In this document: positions 52,297 to 63,831 of the stretch, piece after piece
Position numbering within the stretch: position 1 is the stretch's first letter
Layout of the letters: each line of letters opens with the position of its first letter
Assembly: GCF_048263515.1 (NCBI RefSeq)
Contig: NZ_JBLXEC010000010.1
Location: 62,001 to 126,000, forward strand
Direction of reading: 5' to 3'
DNA: 64,000 nt
Origin: Marinovum sp048263515
GTDB taxonomy: Bacteria > Pseudomonadota > Alphaproteobacteria > Rhodobacterales > Rhodobacteraceae
Notes under the pieces: generated by a model
Told to the model about the DNA's origin: nothing
The model's database searches: none
Seen by the model: the letters and a program-made list of their open reading frames with translations, nothing else
Made by a program: the position numbers and the translations under genes

Positions 52297-54744
52297 TCAG
52301 GCCGCAGCGTCCAGCGACGCGGCCTTGCGCGTCAGGGCGGCCACCGTCGCCTCGGCCACCCGGCCCAGCCGTTCCCCCGCAGCATCATCCAGTCCCGCGC
52401 CGCGCAGCTTGGCGGCCTCTTCGATCTCGCCCAGCGTGCCGCGCAGGGCCACCGCGCCGACCAGCGCCGCCGAGCCGGCGAGCTTGTGCGCCGCCTTGCC
52501 CAGTGCCTCGACATCGCCGGCCCGGTCCAGCGCGATCAGCGCCGGCACCGCCGCCTCGATCTCGGCGCAGACCTTGTCGAGCGTTGTCCTGAAGGCCAGT
52601 GGCGAAAGCACATCGCCCAGTTCGTCGAGCACCCGGCCGTCGACCGCGGTGCATTTCTGCGCCTCGGAACCAGCCTCTGCGCCCGGCGCGTTCTGCGCCA
52701 CGGCTTCGTAGAGCTGCTGCACGCGGATCGGCTTGGACAGGCAGGCGCTCATGCCGGCCTTGCGGAACCGGGCGCATTCGCCGGGCATGGCATGAGCGGT
52801 CAACCCGACGATCGGCGTCCGGCAGTTCGGGCCGTGGCCAGCGCGGATTGCCTCGGTCGCCTTGATGCCGTCCATCCGCGGCATGCTGACATCCATCAGG
52901 ATCACGTCATAAGCCCGGCCCTGAGCCATCTCGACCCCTTCCAGCCCGTCGCGCGCCTCGGTGATGGCGTGGCCCGCCCGGGTCAGCAGTTCCCGCGCCA
53001 CCATGCGGTTGGTCTCGTTGTCCTCGACCAGCAGGATATCCAGCGGTGCGACCGGTCCGTCGCGGAGGGGCACGGCGCCATGCGCGGCCGGCACCGCATC
53101 CTCGGCGGTCCTGGCGGCGGTGTCATCCCAGCGCAGCGGCAGCCGGAACCAGAAGCGGCTGCCGACGCCCGGCGTGCTCTCGACGCCGATCTCGCCGCCC
53201 ATCGCCTGCACGATGCGGCGCGAGATCGCGAGGCCCAGCCCCGAGCCGTCAGCATTGCGGGCATAGCCGGTTTCCAGCGTCACGAAGTCGTCGAACACCC
53301 GGCCCTGCTGGTCCTCGGGAATGCCGATGCCCGAGTCGATGACGCTGAATTCCATCTCGGTCAGGCCGTGCTCCTGCCGCCGCGGGGTGGCCTGAACGGT
53401 GATCCGGCCGGCATCGGTGAACTTCACCGCATTGCCGATCAGGTTGACCAGAACCTGCCGGATGCGGTGGCTGTCACCCGTCAGCGCATGGTCCGGCGCG
53501 GTCAGGGTGCTGACCAGCTTCAGGTTCCTGGAGGTGGCGGCAGAGCCGGTCACCTGAATGGCGTTGCCGACGATTTCCTCGACGTCGATCGGCGTGCTCT
53601 CCAGCCGCAACGAGCCGGTCTCGGCCCGGCTGACATCCAGCACGTCGTTGATCTGCCGCAGCAGATGCTCGCCGGCGGTGCTGGCGGTATCGGCATAGGT
53701 CGACTGCTCTTCGGTCAGCTCGGTGCTGCGCAGCAGGTCGACCGCGCCGAGGATGCCGTTCAGCGGCGTGCGCATCTCGTGGCTCATCACCGCGATGAAG
53801 TCGGACTTGAGCTTGCTCGCCGCCTCGGCCTGTTCCTTGGCATTGAGCAGCTCGCGGCTGCCCTGCCGATAGACCAGCACCGAGATCAGCCCGACCAGAA
53901 GCACACCGCCGAGAATCGCCCCGAGAAAGAACCACGAAGTGTCGCGGACAAAGGCCTTTTCGTTGGGCACCGCCGCCAGCTGCCAGCTGCCGTTGGGCAG
54001 GACGACCTCGGCAAAGGTGCTGGCGGTGTCGAAGACGCCGGCCTCGCCCACGATCAGCGCGCCGTCGGTCCCGAGCGCGTCGACACCGCGAATGGCCAGA
54101 TCGACCCGCGGATCGATCCCGCCCAGCCCGGCATCGGCAAAGAGCGCGTCGACATCGATCAGGATGGTTGCAAAGCCCCAGAATTCGTCGAACCCGGTGC
54201 GGCTCTCGAAGCCTTCGAGAAAGATCGGCAGGCGGGCGATGATCGCGAGGCCCCCCTGCTTGAGCGTCAGCGGGCCGGCGACGATGAACTTGCGCTCTTC
54301 GATCGAGCGCAGCACCGCCGGGCGCCGCGCCGGATCGGCGATCAGGTCATGGCCGATGGCGGCACGGTTGCGCTCGACGTCGGTGAGATAGGTGACAACC
54401 GCATCGGGGGCGAGTTGCAGGCTCATGACACCGGGCACCGATTCCTTGAGGCTGTGGGCGAAGTTCTCGAAATCCCGGGCGGTGAAGCCGGGGTTGGCCT
54501 TCACGAAGGCCTCGAGCGCAATCGGCAGGCTGAGCCGCTTGTAGAGCGCCGATTCCAGCGCCGAACGCGTCGCCATCAGCTCGCCATTGGCGAGGGTCTC
54601 GGCGTTGAAGGCATGGGATTGATCGCGTTCGCGCACATAGAGCGTGACAAGCGCGACAATCAGGGCCAGCAGCATCAGGCCGGCAAGCGTCGCCACGACA
54701 AGCGAGCGCCAGCGGATCTGCAAATATGTGGTGCGTAGGGTCAT
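52297..54744 (-). CDS. CHASE-domain hybrid sensor kinase with receiver and HPt
   Basis: This 815-residue membrane kinase has a transmembrane helix (about 16-36), a periplasmic CHASE sensor (about 75-250, with the RRPAVLRSIEE-type block near 140), a second membrane helix (about 272-292), HisKA with His322, an ATPase domain (about 425-540, SGLGLA near 500), a receiver with Asp618 and an HPt domain with His753. All phosphorelay residues are present, so it can pass phosphate onward, but no partner regulator is adjacent. The ligand is unknown. It converges with tctA and is a single gene. Confidence 0.9.
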   Translation of the reverse strand: MTLRTTYLQIRWRSLVVATLAGLMLLALIVALVTLYVRERDQSHAFNAETLANGELMATRSALESALYKRLSLPIALEAFVKANPGFTARDFENFAHSLKESVPGVMSLQLAPDAVVTYLTDVERNRAAIGHDLIADPARRPAVLRSIEERKFIVAGPLTLKQGGLAIIARLPIFLEGFESRTGFDEFWGFATILIDVDALFADAGLGGIDPRVDLAIRGVDALGTDGALIVGEAGVFDTASTFAEVVLPNGSWQLAAVPNEKAFVRDTSWFFLGAILGGVLLVGLISVLVYRQGSRELLNAKEQAEAASKLKSDFIAVMSHEMRTPLNGILGAVDLLRSTELTEEQSTYADTASTAGEHLLRQINDVLDVSRAETGSLRLESTPIDVEEIVGNAIQVTGSAATSRNLKLVSTLTAPDHALTGDSHRIRQVLVNLIGNAVKFTDAGRITVQATPRRQEHGLTEMEFSVIDSGIGIPEDQQGRVFDDFVTLETGYARNADGSGLGLAISRRIVQAMGGEIGVESTPGVGSRFWFRLPLRWDDTAARTAEDAVPAAHGAVPLRDGPVAPLDILLVEDNETNRMVARELLTRAGHAITEARDGLEGVEMAQGRAYDVILMDVSMPRMDGIKATEAIRAGHGPNCRTPIVGLTAHAMPGECARFRKAGMSACLSKPIRVQQLYEAVAQNAPGAEAGSEAQKCTAVDGRVLDELGDVLSPLAFRTTLDKVCAEIEAAVPALIALDRAGDVEALGKAAHKLAGSAALVGAVALRGTLGEIEEAAKLRGAGLDDAAGERLGRVAEATVAALTRKAASLDAAA

Positions 54745-54862
54745 GCGGCTACCCTACACCACCCGATGCGACGCCCGGCGCGCGCAATGGGGCAGGTTCC
54801 GGTCTCAAAAGGATAGGCGGGAAGGGGTGTCGCGGCTGGCACGCCCCCGGGACAGGCGGTAC

Positions 54863-54938
54863 TGGTGCCGGTGATAGGACTCGAACCTACGACCCCATCA
54901 TTACGAATGACGTGCTCTACCAGCTGAGCTACACCGGC
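54863..54938 (-). tRNA. tRNA-Thr (anticodon CGT)
   Basis: On the minus strand a complete cloverleaf folds: a 7-bp acceptor (GCCGGTG/CACCGGC), a D stem GCTC/GAGC, an anticodon stem CGTCA/TGATG with loop TTCGTAA giving anticodon CGT, and a T arm with GGTTCGAGTCC. The 3' CCA is encoded (TGG at 54863-54865 on the plus strand). CGT reads ACG threonine codons, frequent in GC-rich genomes. Confidence 0.95.
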
Positions 54939-55159
54939 GCCGGTCAGGCAATTAGCACCGCCCCGATCCCCTTGCAAGCCGCGTTTGCGGCCCGTGAATG
55001 GCCCCGGGCGACCTCTGGTCAGGCGTGACAGGGCGTCGCGGGGGCGATATTCGCGGCTTTACCGGTAACAGGCTTTTGACCTTGGGTCACATCCGACATA
55101 TGTAAGCCGCTCTTGTATCCCGGGCCCCCGGCCCTGCCCCTTGGCAAAGGACATCTCCG

Positions 55160-56209
55160 ATGCTCGATCACCTCGACATGCGCAGCACGCTTGCCGAACA
55201 TTATGATCTCGCCCCATCGCTCGATCTCGCCGAAGACATGGCCGATCTCTACGCGCCGATGAAGCCCTCGCTCACCCCGCCGGACTGGGCGATGTTCGCG
55301 CCCTATGTCGCGGCGATCAACCGTCTGAAAAAAGAGCGCAATGCGGTGATCCTGGCGCATAACTACATGACGCCCGAGGTCTTTCACGGCATTTCCGACG
55401 TGGTGGGCGACAGCCTGGCGCTGGCGATCAAGGCCAAGGAGGTCGAGGCCGATGTCATCGTGCAATGCGGCGTGCATTTCATGGCCGAGACCTCGAAGAT
55501 CCTGAACCCCTCGAAGACCGTGTTGATGCCCGACATGGGCGCCGGCTGCTCGCTGGCCGAATCGATCACCGCCGACGGCATCGCCGAGATGCGCGCCAAG
55601 TATCCCGGCGCGCCTGTGGTCAGCTACGTCAACACCACCGCCGAGGTGAAGGCCGCCTCGGACATCTGCTGCACCTCGGCCAATGCGCTGCAGATCGTCG
55701 AGGCGATGGACAGCGACACCGTCATCATGACGCCGGACCAGTTCCTGGCCCAGAACGTCGCGGCGCAGAGCTCGAAGAAGGTGGTCTACTGGCCCGGCTC
55801 CTGCATCGTGCACGAGCTCTATACCGCCGATGAACTTAACGCCTATCGCGAGGCCAACCCCGGCGTGAAGATCGTCGCCCACCCGGAATGCAAGCCCGAC
55901 GTTGTCGAGGCCGCGGATTTCACCGGCTCGACCACCGGCATGATCGACTGGGTGCGCGACACCCGGCCCGAAAAGGTGATGCTGGTCACCGAATGCTCGA
56001 TGGCCGCCAATGTAGCGCAGGAGCTGCCCGAGGTCGACCTGACCAAGCCCTGCAACGCCTGCCCCTACATGAAGAAGATCACCCTGGAAAAGGTGCTCTG
56101 GTCGCTGCACACCATGCAGACCCCGGTCGAGGTTGACCCGGCTGTTGCCGAAAATGCCCGCGTCGCGGTCGAGCGGATGATCGACCTGTCGCGCAAGCTG
56201 GGGCTCTGA
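55160..56209 (+). CDS. nadA: Quinolinate synthase
   Basis: This 349-residue iron-sulfur enzyme makes quinolinate from iminoaspartate and dihydroxyacetone phosphate. It has AHNYMTPEVFHGISDVVGDS near residue 75, later Cys residues and CNACPYMKKITLEKVLWSL near 300, where the cluster-binding Cys lies. It is the first gene of nadABC, for de novo NAD synthesis. nadB follows with a 5-base gap. Confidence 0.95.
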   Translation: MLDHLDMRSTLAEHYDLAPSLDLAEDMADLYAPMKPSLTPPDWAMFAPYVAAINRLKKERNAVILAHNYMTPEVFHGISDVVGDSLALAIKAKEVEADVIVQCGVHFMAETSKILNPSKTVLMPDMGAGCSLAESITADGIAEMRAKYPGAPVVSYVNTTAEVKAASDICCTSANALQIVEAMDSDTVIMTPDQFLAQNVAAQSSKKVVYWPGSCIVHELYTADELNAYREANPGVKIVAHPECKPDVVEAADFTGSTTGMIDWVRDTRPEKVMLVTECSMAANVAQELPEVDLTKPCNACPYMKKITLEKVLWSLHTMQTPVEVDPAVAENARVAVERMIDLSRKLGL

Positions 56210-56214
56210 GACGG

Positions 56215-57783
56215 GTGCAGGTGGTCGAGACCACCCGCGTCGTCATCATCGGCGCCGGGCTGGGGGCGCTTTACGCGGCGCTGAAACTGGCGCCGCGTCC
56301 GGTGGTGATGATCTCGCCCGAAGTTCTGGGCGAGGGCGCGAGTTCCGCCTGGGCGCAGGGCGGGGTGGCCGCGGCGATGGACCCGGCCGACAGCCCCGAG
56401 GCGCATGCCACCGACACGGTGAAGGCCGGGGCCGGCATAGTTGACGGCACGGTGGCCGATCAGGTCGCCCGGGCTGCGCGCGACCATATCCTCGACCTCA
56501 CCGACCTCGGCGCGCCGTTCGACCGCACCGACGCTGGCGGCTACGTGCTCTCGCGCGAGGCGGCGCACAGCTTTGCCCGCGTAGTGCGGGTCAAAGGCGA
56601 CCAGGCCGGGGCAGAGATCATGAAGGCACTGGTGGCGCAGGTCCGCGCCACGCCCTCGGTGCAGGTGATCGAAGGCTGGTTGGCCTCGGGGCTGGAGGTC
56701 GAGGGCGGCCGTGTCACCGGCGTCACGCTGGAATCCGCAGGCGAGGGCGGCTCCGCCCCGGTGCTGTTGCGTGGCGCAGGCGTGCTGCTGGCCGGCGGTG
56801 GCTCCGGCGGGCTTTATGCGCTGACCACCAACCCCCGCCGCATCCGCGGCCAGGTGATTGGCATGGCGGCCCGCGCCGGCGCATTGATCGCCGATCCCGA
56901 GTTTGTGCAGTTCCATCCCACCGCCATCGCCTCGGGCGAAGACCCGGCACCGCTGGCCACCGAGGCGCTGCGCGGCGAGGGCGCCACCCTCGTCAACCGC
57001 GACGGCACCCGCTTCATGCCGGCGGCCCATCCCGATGCCGAACTGGCGCCGCGCGACATCGTGGCCCGCGCGGTCTTTGCCCAGACCCAAGCCGGGTTGT
57101 CGCCGATGCTCGACACCCGCGCCGCGCTCGGCGACCGCATCCTGACGCTCTTTCCCGGCGTGGCCGAGGCCTGCCTGCGCGCCGGCATCGACCCGGCGAC
57201 ACGGCCGATCCCGGTGGCCGCCGCCGCGCACTACCACATGGGCGGCATCGACACCGACGCCAAGGGCCGCGCCAGCCTCGGCAACCTCTGGGTCTGCGGC
57301 GAGGCGGCCTCGACCGGGCTGCACGGCGCCAACCGGCTGGCCTCGAACGGACTGCTGGAAGCGCTGGTCTATGCCCGCGCCTGCGCGCTGAGCATGGACG
57401 AGAGCCTTGGCACCGCTGCCGAGGCCCCCGAGGTGCAGCTACCGCTCCAAGCGGGCGGGCAAGCGCCCGACGAGACCGCTTTGGCCGCGCTGCGCGCCGT
57501 GATGACCGCCGATGTCGGGGTCATCCGCACGGCCACAGGCCTGCGCCGCGCGCTCACCGACATCGCCCAGCTCGAGGCCGAGAACCGCCAGAGCCAAACA
57601 TTCTGCAACATGACCGCCACCGCCACGTTGATCGCCGCGGCCGCCCTCCTGCGCGAGGAAAGCCGTGGCGCGCATTTCCGCGAGGATTTCCCGCAGCCCG
57701 CGCCTGAGGCGTGGCGCAGCCGGATCACCCTCGCCGAGGCCTGCGCCCTGCGTGACCGGGTGGCACAGGAGACCCCCGCATGA
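56215..57783 (+). CDS. nadB: L-aspartate oxidase
   Basis: This 522-residue FAD enzyme oxidises aspartate to iminoaspartate, which NadA uses. An FAD Rossmann motif (VVIIGAGLGALYAA, near residue 9), SSAWAQGGVAAAM near 43 and HYHMGGIDTDAKGRAS near 340 are all present. It starts with GTG (56215), and another in-frame GTG lies two codons later. Its stop overlaps the nadC start. Confidence 0.93.
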   Translation: MQVVETTRVVIIGAGLGALYAALKLAPRPVVMISPEVLGEGASSAWAQGGVAAAMDPADSPEAHATDTVKAGAGIVDGTVADQVARAARDHILDLTDLGAPFDRTDAGGYVLSREAAHSFARVVRVKGDQAGAEIMKALVAQVRATPSVQVIEGWLASGLEVEGGRVTGVTLESAGEGGSAPVLLRGAGVLLAGGGSGGLYALTTNPRRIRGQVIGMAARAGALIADPEFVQFHPTAIASGEDPAPLATEALRGEGATLVNRDGTRFMPAAHPDAELAPRDIVARAVFAQTQAGLSPMLDTRAALGDRILTLFPGVAEACLRAGIDPATRPIPVAAAAHYHMGGIDTDAKGRASLGNLWVCGEAASTGLHGANRLASNGLLEALVYARACALSMDESLGTAAEAPEVQLPLQAGGQAPDETALAALRAVMTADVGVIRTATGLRRALTDIAQLEAENRQSQTFCNMTATATLIAAAALLREESRGAHFREDFPQPAPEAWRSRITLAEACALRDRVAQETPA

Positions 57784-58631
57784 CCGCCCATTCCTCCGTT
57801 CCCGATCTGGTGCTCGAACCGATGCTGCGCATGGCGCTGACCGAGGATCTGGGCAGCTACGGCGACATCACAACCCGCACGGTGATCCCCGCCGGCACCA
57901 TTTACAAAGCCCGACTGACCGCGCGCGAACCCGGCGTGGTCTCCGGCATGCAGGTCGCCGCGCTGGCCTTTCGTCTGGTCGATCCGGCGCTGTCGCTGAC
58001 CACCCACCTGCCAGACGGCAGCGCCTGTGCGCCCGGCGACGTGCTGATGGAAATCGAGGGCGATGCCGCCTCGATCCTCACCGGTGAACGCGTCGCGCTG
58101 AACTTTGCTGGCCGTCTGTCCGGCATTGCCAGCCTGACCGCAGCCTTCGTGGCCGAGACCAGGGGCACCGCGACCCGCATCACCTGCACCCGCAAGACCA
58201 CGCCGGGGCTGCGGATCGTCGAGAAACTCTCCGTGCTGCACGGCGGCGGCTTCAATCACCGCTTTTCGCTGTCGGATGCGATCCTGATCAAGGACAACCA
58301 CATCGCCGCCGCCGGCGGTGTGCGCCCGGTGCTCGAGGCCTGCAAGGCGCAGGCCAGCCACATGATGCGGGTGGAGATCGAGGTCGACACGCTCGACCAG
58401 CTCTCCGAAGTGCTCGAGGTCGGCGGCGCCGACGTGGTGCTGCTCGACAACATGGACACGGCCAGCCTGCGCAAGGCGGTGGCGCTGGTCGACGGCCGGT
58501 TGGTGACCGAAGCCTCGGGCAACATGAAGCTCGAACGGATCGCCGAGGTGGCGGCGACCGGGGTGGACTACATCTCCTCCGGCGCACTGACCCATTCCGC
58601 CCGGACGCTCGACCTCGGCCTCGACTTCTGA
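57780..58631 (+). CDS. nadC: Nicotinate-nucleotide pyrophosphorylase (carboxylating)
   Basis: This 283-residue enzyme converts quinolinate and PRPP to nicotinate mononucleotide. TRKTTPGLRIVEK near residue 140 and the substrate-binding HRFSLSDAILIKDNH near 160 are typical. It overlaps nadB by four bases, completing the nadABC operon. Full length. Confidence 0.95.
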   Translation: MTAHSSVPDLVLEPMLRMALTEDLGSYGDITTRTVIPAGTIYKARLTAREPGVVSGMQVAALAFRLVDPALSLTTHLPDGSACAPGDVLMEIEGDAASILTGERVALNFAGRLSGIASLTAAFVAETRGTATRITCTRKTTPGLRIVEKLSVLHGGGFNHRFSLSDAILIKDNHIAAAGGVRPVLEACKAQASHMMRVEIEVDTLDQLSEVLEVGGADVVLLDNMDTASLRKAVALVDGRLVTEASGNMKLERIAEVAATGVDYISSGALTHSARTLDLGLDF

Positions 58632-58685
58632 GGCTTTTACCGCCCGTCGCGGTTCCGCGCCGGGACCTCGACGTTTGACATGAGG

Positions 58686-58704
58686 CCCCGGATCAAGTCC
58701 GGGG
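58686..58704. repeat. GC-rich palindrome
   Basis: CCCCGGA, TCAAG, TCCGGGG, the same element as at 45632. A degenerate copy about 100 bases further (58786 on) repeats the flanking GGGACCTC...CATGAGGCCCC text, so this gap carries two tandem units (about 58656-58715 and 58760-58822). Confidence 0.75.
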
Positions 58705-59064
58705 CGCGGTGCGCCGAGAGTTAATGCGGAGCGCTTGTTCCACGCCGTCCCGGCCCCCGCGCCGGGACCTCAACGCTTGCCATGAGGCCCCAGATCACGC
58801 CCGGGGCGCGGCGCGCCGGGGTACAGCCGCCCGCCAAGCCCCCCAAACCGCCCGCTTTCCACACAAAACGCCCCCCCTGCCCCCCTCCAACAGGACCGCG
58901 CGGCTTTGTCCGGTTGAAACGCAGGCGGGGCTGGTTTATTCGACCGGGGAATAGAAGCATTTGGCGAAATCCGGGTTGCGCCCGGGCGGGGCGCGCGTTC
59001 ACTGATAACCCGTCACATCCCAAAGAACCTTGCACTTCCACTATCTGAAAAAGGGCACCACATC
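58705..59064 (+). promoter_or_regulatory. Gap before icd, possible promoter near 58914
   Basis: After the repeats (see 58686) the rest of the 433-base gap has no convincing gene. A weak promoter-like pair is TTGAAA at 58914-58919 and TTTATT at 58935-58940, with a short 15-base spacer, about 125 bases before the icd start. I put little weight on it. Confidence 0.25.
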
Positions 59065-61278
<2,214 letters not shown>

Positions 61279-61300
61279 ACTGGCCGGTGTTGAAGGTTGA

Positions 61301-61329
61301 AGCCGTCCGGGGGTCCCGGGCGGCTTTTT
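61301..61329 (+). terminator. Rho-independent terminator of icd
   Basis: Stem AGCCGTCCGGG with CCCGGGCGGCT (one wobble) and loop GGT, followed by TTTT, 22 bases after the icd stop. Confidence 0.85.
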
Positions 61330-61356
61330 CGTTTCGGTAATGGGTTGGCGGGGAGG

Positions 61357-61375
61357 CCCCGGATCAAGTCCGGGG
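61357..61375. repeat. GC-rich palindrome
   Basis: CCCCGGA, TCAAG, TCCGGGG, identical in sequence to the copy at 58686. It opens the 778-base gene-free gap between icd and ureG. Confidence 0.75.
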
Positions 61376-61460
61376 CGTGTTTCGCCGGGTGTTGGTTACT
61401 CGCCCGGTCGGCAAGCGTCCCGCCTCGGTCGTGCACGATACGGGCCAGATTACCCAGACC

Positions 61461-61621
61461 GCGCGAACAGCGCCAAAGGCGCCGCGCGATCGCCAGACCG
61501 CCCCCAGGGCTGGCGATTGGCCGACGTAAGCACGTCGCTCGTTCGAAGTCCGGAGATGTCAGGGATAAACCGCGCCGATCAGACCTGGGATCGCCATCCC
61601 GCGGTCTGGCCGTCGCGCGGC
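61461..61621 (+). repeat. 161-bp direct repeat, copy A
   Basis: This copy aligns without net gaps to 61819-61979 (offset 358 bases), with only scattered substitutions. It contains a palindromic part around CGATCGCCAGACCGCC. No reading frame in it is convincing. A diverged relative lies at 12743-12866. Confidence 0.8.
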
Positions 61622-61663
61622 ATGGCGGATGTTGCGGGGAAAGGCAGCGCTCTGAACGTCGCC

Positions 61664-61684
61664 GTCCCGGGCTTGACCCGGGAC
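61664..61684. repeat. GC-rich palindrome
   Basis: GTCCCGGG, CTTGA, CCCGGGAC: an 8-bp stem variant of the family, between the two long direct repeats. Confidence 0.7.
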
Positions 61685-61818
61685 CTCGCCGTCAACCATG
61701 AGGCTCAGGTCCGGGGCGCGGCGTGCGGAATGTTGCGCGGTCGCTGAGCCTGCATGCGTCAGGTCTTGCGAGAGCGGCTGGCCAGGGTCAGACGTCGCAA
61801 AGAGACACCAGCACCTTC

Positions 61819-61979
61819 GCGCGAACAGCGCCAAAGGCGCCGCGCGATCGCCAGACCGCCCCCCGGGCTGGCGATTGGTCGACGTGGGCGCGACGCACGT
61901 TCGGAGTCCGGAGATGTCAGGGATAAACCGCGCCGATCAGACCGGGGATCGCCATCCCGCGGTCTGGCCCACGCGCGGC
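61819..61979 (+). repeat. 161-bp direct repeat, copy B
   Basis: This is the partner of 61461-61621. Both copies are followed by GTCCCGGG palindromes (61664 and 62009), so the duplicated unit may be longer than the repeat itself. The intervening bases 61685-61818 show no gene. Confidence 0.8.
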
Positions 61980-62008
61980 TTGCTCCGACGTCGATCCAAG
62001 CAAGATCC

Positions 62009-62029
62009 GTCCCGGGCTCGACCCGGGAC
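62009..62029. repeat. GC-rich palindrome
   Basis: GTCCCGGG, CTCGA, CCCGGGAC, just past the ureG stop codon (ureG reads toward it). It may end the urease transcript as well. Confidence 0.7.
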
Positions 62030-62056
62030 CTCCCGGCCAGCCAGAAAGCCCGGAGC

Positions 62057-62689
62057 TCACCCAACCCGCGCCAGCTCCCGCAGACCGGCCAGCTCGCAGA
62101 TCGCCGACAGTACCTCCTCCGGCCCCTTGTCATGCCGCAGTGCGGCAAAGAGGAACGGCCGCTCCCCGCGCATCCGCCGGGCATCGCGCTCCATCACCTC
62201 GAGCGACGCACCGACATGCGGCGCGAGGTCGGTCTTGTTGATGATCAGCAGGTCGGACTTGGTGATCGCCGGGCCACCCTTGCGCGGGATCTCCTCGCCG
62301 GCGGCGACATCGATCACGTAGATGGTGAAATCCGCCAGCTCCGGGCTGAAGGTCGCCGAGAGATTGTCACCGCCAGATTCCACCAGCACCACCTCGAGAT
62401 CGTCGTGCCGCGCCCGCATCTCGGCGATGGCGGCGAGGTTGATCGAGGCATCCTCGCGGATCGCGGTATGCGGGCAGCCGCCGGTCTCGACCCCCATCAC
62501 CCGGTCCTGCGGCAGCACCTGCATGCGCATCAGCGCCTCGGCGTCCTCTTGCGTGTAGATGTCATTGGTGATCACCCCGATCGAGTACTCCGGGTGCATC
62601 AGTTTCGCCAGCTTGGCGGTCAGCGTGGTCTTGCCGGCGCCGACGGGGCCACCGATGCCGATGCGGAGGGGTCCGTTCATCCGGGTCAT
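62057..62689 (-). CDS. ureG: Urease accessory GTPase UreG
   Basis: This 210-residue GTPase delivers nickel to urease. It has a P-loop GGPVGAGKT near residue 13, the VETGGCPHTAIRED nickel-site motif near 67, ESGGDNLSATF near 103 and the NKTDL base-recognition motif near 150. It overlaps the ureF stop by four bases. The operon runs ureC-ureE-ureF-ureG on the minus strand. Confidence 0.96.
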   Translation of the reverse strand: MTRMNGPLRIGIGGPVGAGKTTLTAKLAKLMHPEYSIGVITNDIYTQEDAEALMRMQVLPQDRVMGVETGGCPHTAIREDASINLAAIAEMRARHDDLEVVLVESGGDNLSATFSPELADFTIYVIDVAAGEEIPRKGGPAITKSDLLIINKTDLAPHVGASLEVMERDARRMRGERPFLFAALRHDKGPEEVLSAICELAGLRELARVG

Positions 62690-63327
62690 GAGCGAAAGAT
62701 CCTTGGTTGCAGGGTTTCATGGGCCAGCGCCGCCACGTCCGACAGGAAGGCATTGCTGTAGAGGTCCTCGACCCCGGCCTCGGCGGTTTCGGAGGCGATA
62801 CGGGCGCAAAGCGGGGTGAGCGCGGCCAGCGCCGCCTGCCCCTCGGTCTGGCCCAAGGGCACCAGCCGGATCGCGGCCGAGGTCAGGTTGGCGGCAAAGG
62901 CATGCAGATACATGGCGCTGGTCTGTTCCAGCGGCAGACCCGCCAGCCGCGCGGCACGGCCCAGCGCCACCGGTAGCACCATGTCGGGCAGGTCGAAGCC
63001 CCAGATCTCGCGCACCGTCTTGCAGAAGGCCACGCCTTGCAGATCGGCCTCCATCAGCCGCTCGGCAGAGGCGGCGAAGGCGCGGGCGGTGGCGTCGACC
63101 TGATCCAGCCCCGCGTCATCCTCGGCCTGCCAGCCCAGCGAGACCAGCACCGCATCGGCCCGGCCGCTCCCGTCGGCCAGAAGAGGCTCCAGCCAGTCGC
63201 GCAGGCTCTCGCCGCAGCGCACCCAACCGCGGGCAATGGCGGTTTCGAGCCCGTGCGAATAGGCGAAAGCGCCCAGCGGAAAGCCGGGCGAGAGCCAGTG
63301 CTGCAGGGTCAGCAGATCAGTGTGCAT
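62686..63327 (-). CDS. ureF: Urease accessory protein UreF
   Basis: This 213-residue all-helical protein joins UreD and UreG on the apo-urease. It has the N-terminal LTLQHWLSPGFPLGAFAYSH and GRAARLAGLPLEQTSAMYLHAF near residue 130. I start at ATG 63327 (MHTDLL), overlapping ureE by 11 bases; upstream in-frame ATGs lie deeper in the ureE His tail and give no family-like residues. Confidence 0.93.
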   Translation of the reverse strand: MHTDLLTLQHWLSPGFPLGAFAYSHGLETAIARGWVRCGESLRDWLEPLLADGSGRADAVLVSLGWQAEDDAGLDQVDATARAFAASAERLMEADLQGVAFCKTVREIWGFDLPDMVLPVALGRAARLAGLPLEQTSAMYLHAFAANLTSAAIRLVPLGQTEGQAALAALTPLCARIASETAEAGVEDLYSNAFLSDVAALAHETLQPRIFRS

Positions 63328-63778
63328 GGGCGGTATGGCCGTGTTCATGCGCATGAGTGCGTCCATGGCCATAGGCGCCGCCTTCGGGGGTGAAGGGCTC
63401 GTTCACTTCCTGCAAAACCGCGCCCAGATGCTCCAGCATATGCCCGATCACCGGGTCGCGCTGGATCAGCAGGCGGGCACCCTCGATCTGGCAGGGGGTG
63501 TGGCGGTTGCCGACATGCCAGGCCAGGCGGGTGAGATCGCCGGTCACGGCATAAAGCGCTTCCTCGGCGGCCACCACCTCGATGCAGGCGCCATTGGGCA
63601 GGGCAAACCCCTGACCGTGATCGACCGAGGTGGTCTGTTCGAGATCGACCAGAAAGCGCAGACCGCGCTCGGTCGTCAGCACCTTGCGGCGCAGGAAACG
63701 GTCGTCATAGGTCAGATGCACGCGGTCGGTGCAATTGTCGGGATGGGGCACCACGGTCTGGGTGACGGGAAGGGTCAT
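63317..63778 (-). CDS. ureE: Urease accessory protein UreE
   Basis: This 153-residue nickel chaperone has a peptide-binding half, a metal-binding half with WHVGNRHTPCQIE near residue 90, and a C-terminal tail with seven histidines among its last 17 residues (THAHEHGHTAHAH), as in nickel-storing UreE proteins. It lies 53 bases after ureC and overlaps ureF. Confidence 0.94.
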   Translation of the reverse strand: MTLPVTQTVVPHPDNCTDRVHLTYDDRFLRRKVLTTERGLRFLVDLEQTTSVDHGQGFALPNGACIEVVAAEEALYAVTGDLTRLAWHVGNRHTPCQIEGARLLIQRDPVIGHMLEHLGAVLQEVNEPFTPEGGAYGHGRTHAHEHGHTAHAH

Positions 63779-63831
63779 GGGAATCGTCCTCTGGGGATGA
63801 GGGTCAGTCAGGCGCGCGGGCGCGCCCGGGA

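Noticed and set aside
61279..62056. The repeats between icd and ureG as a CRISPR array
   Set aside because: There are two 161-base copies rather than many short ones, spacing is not regular, and no cas genes are present.
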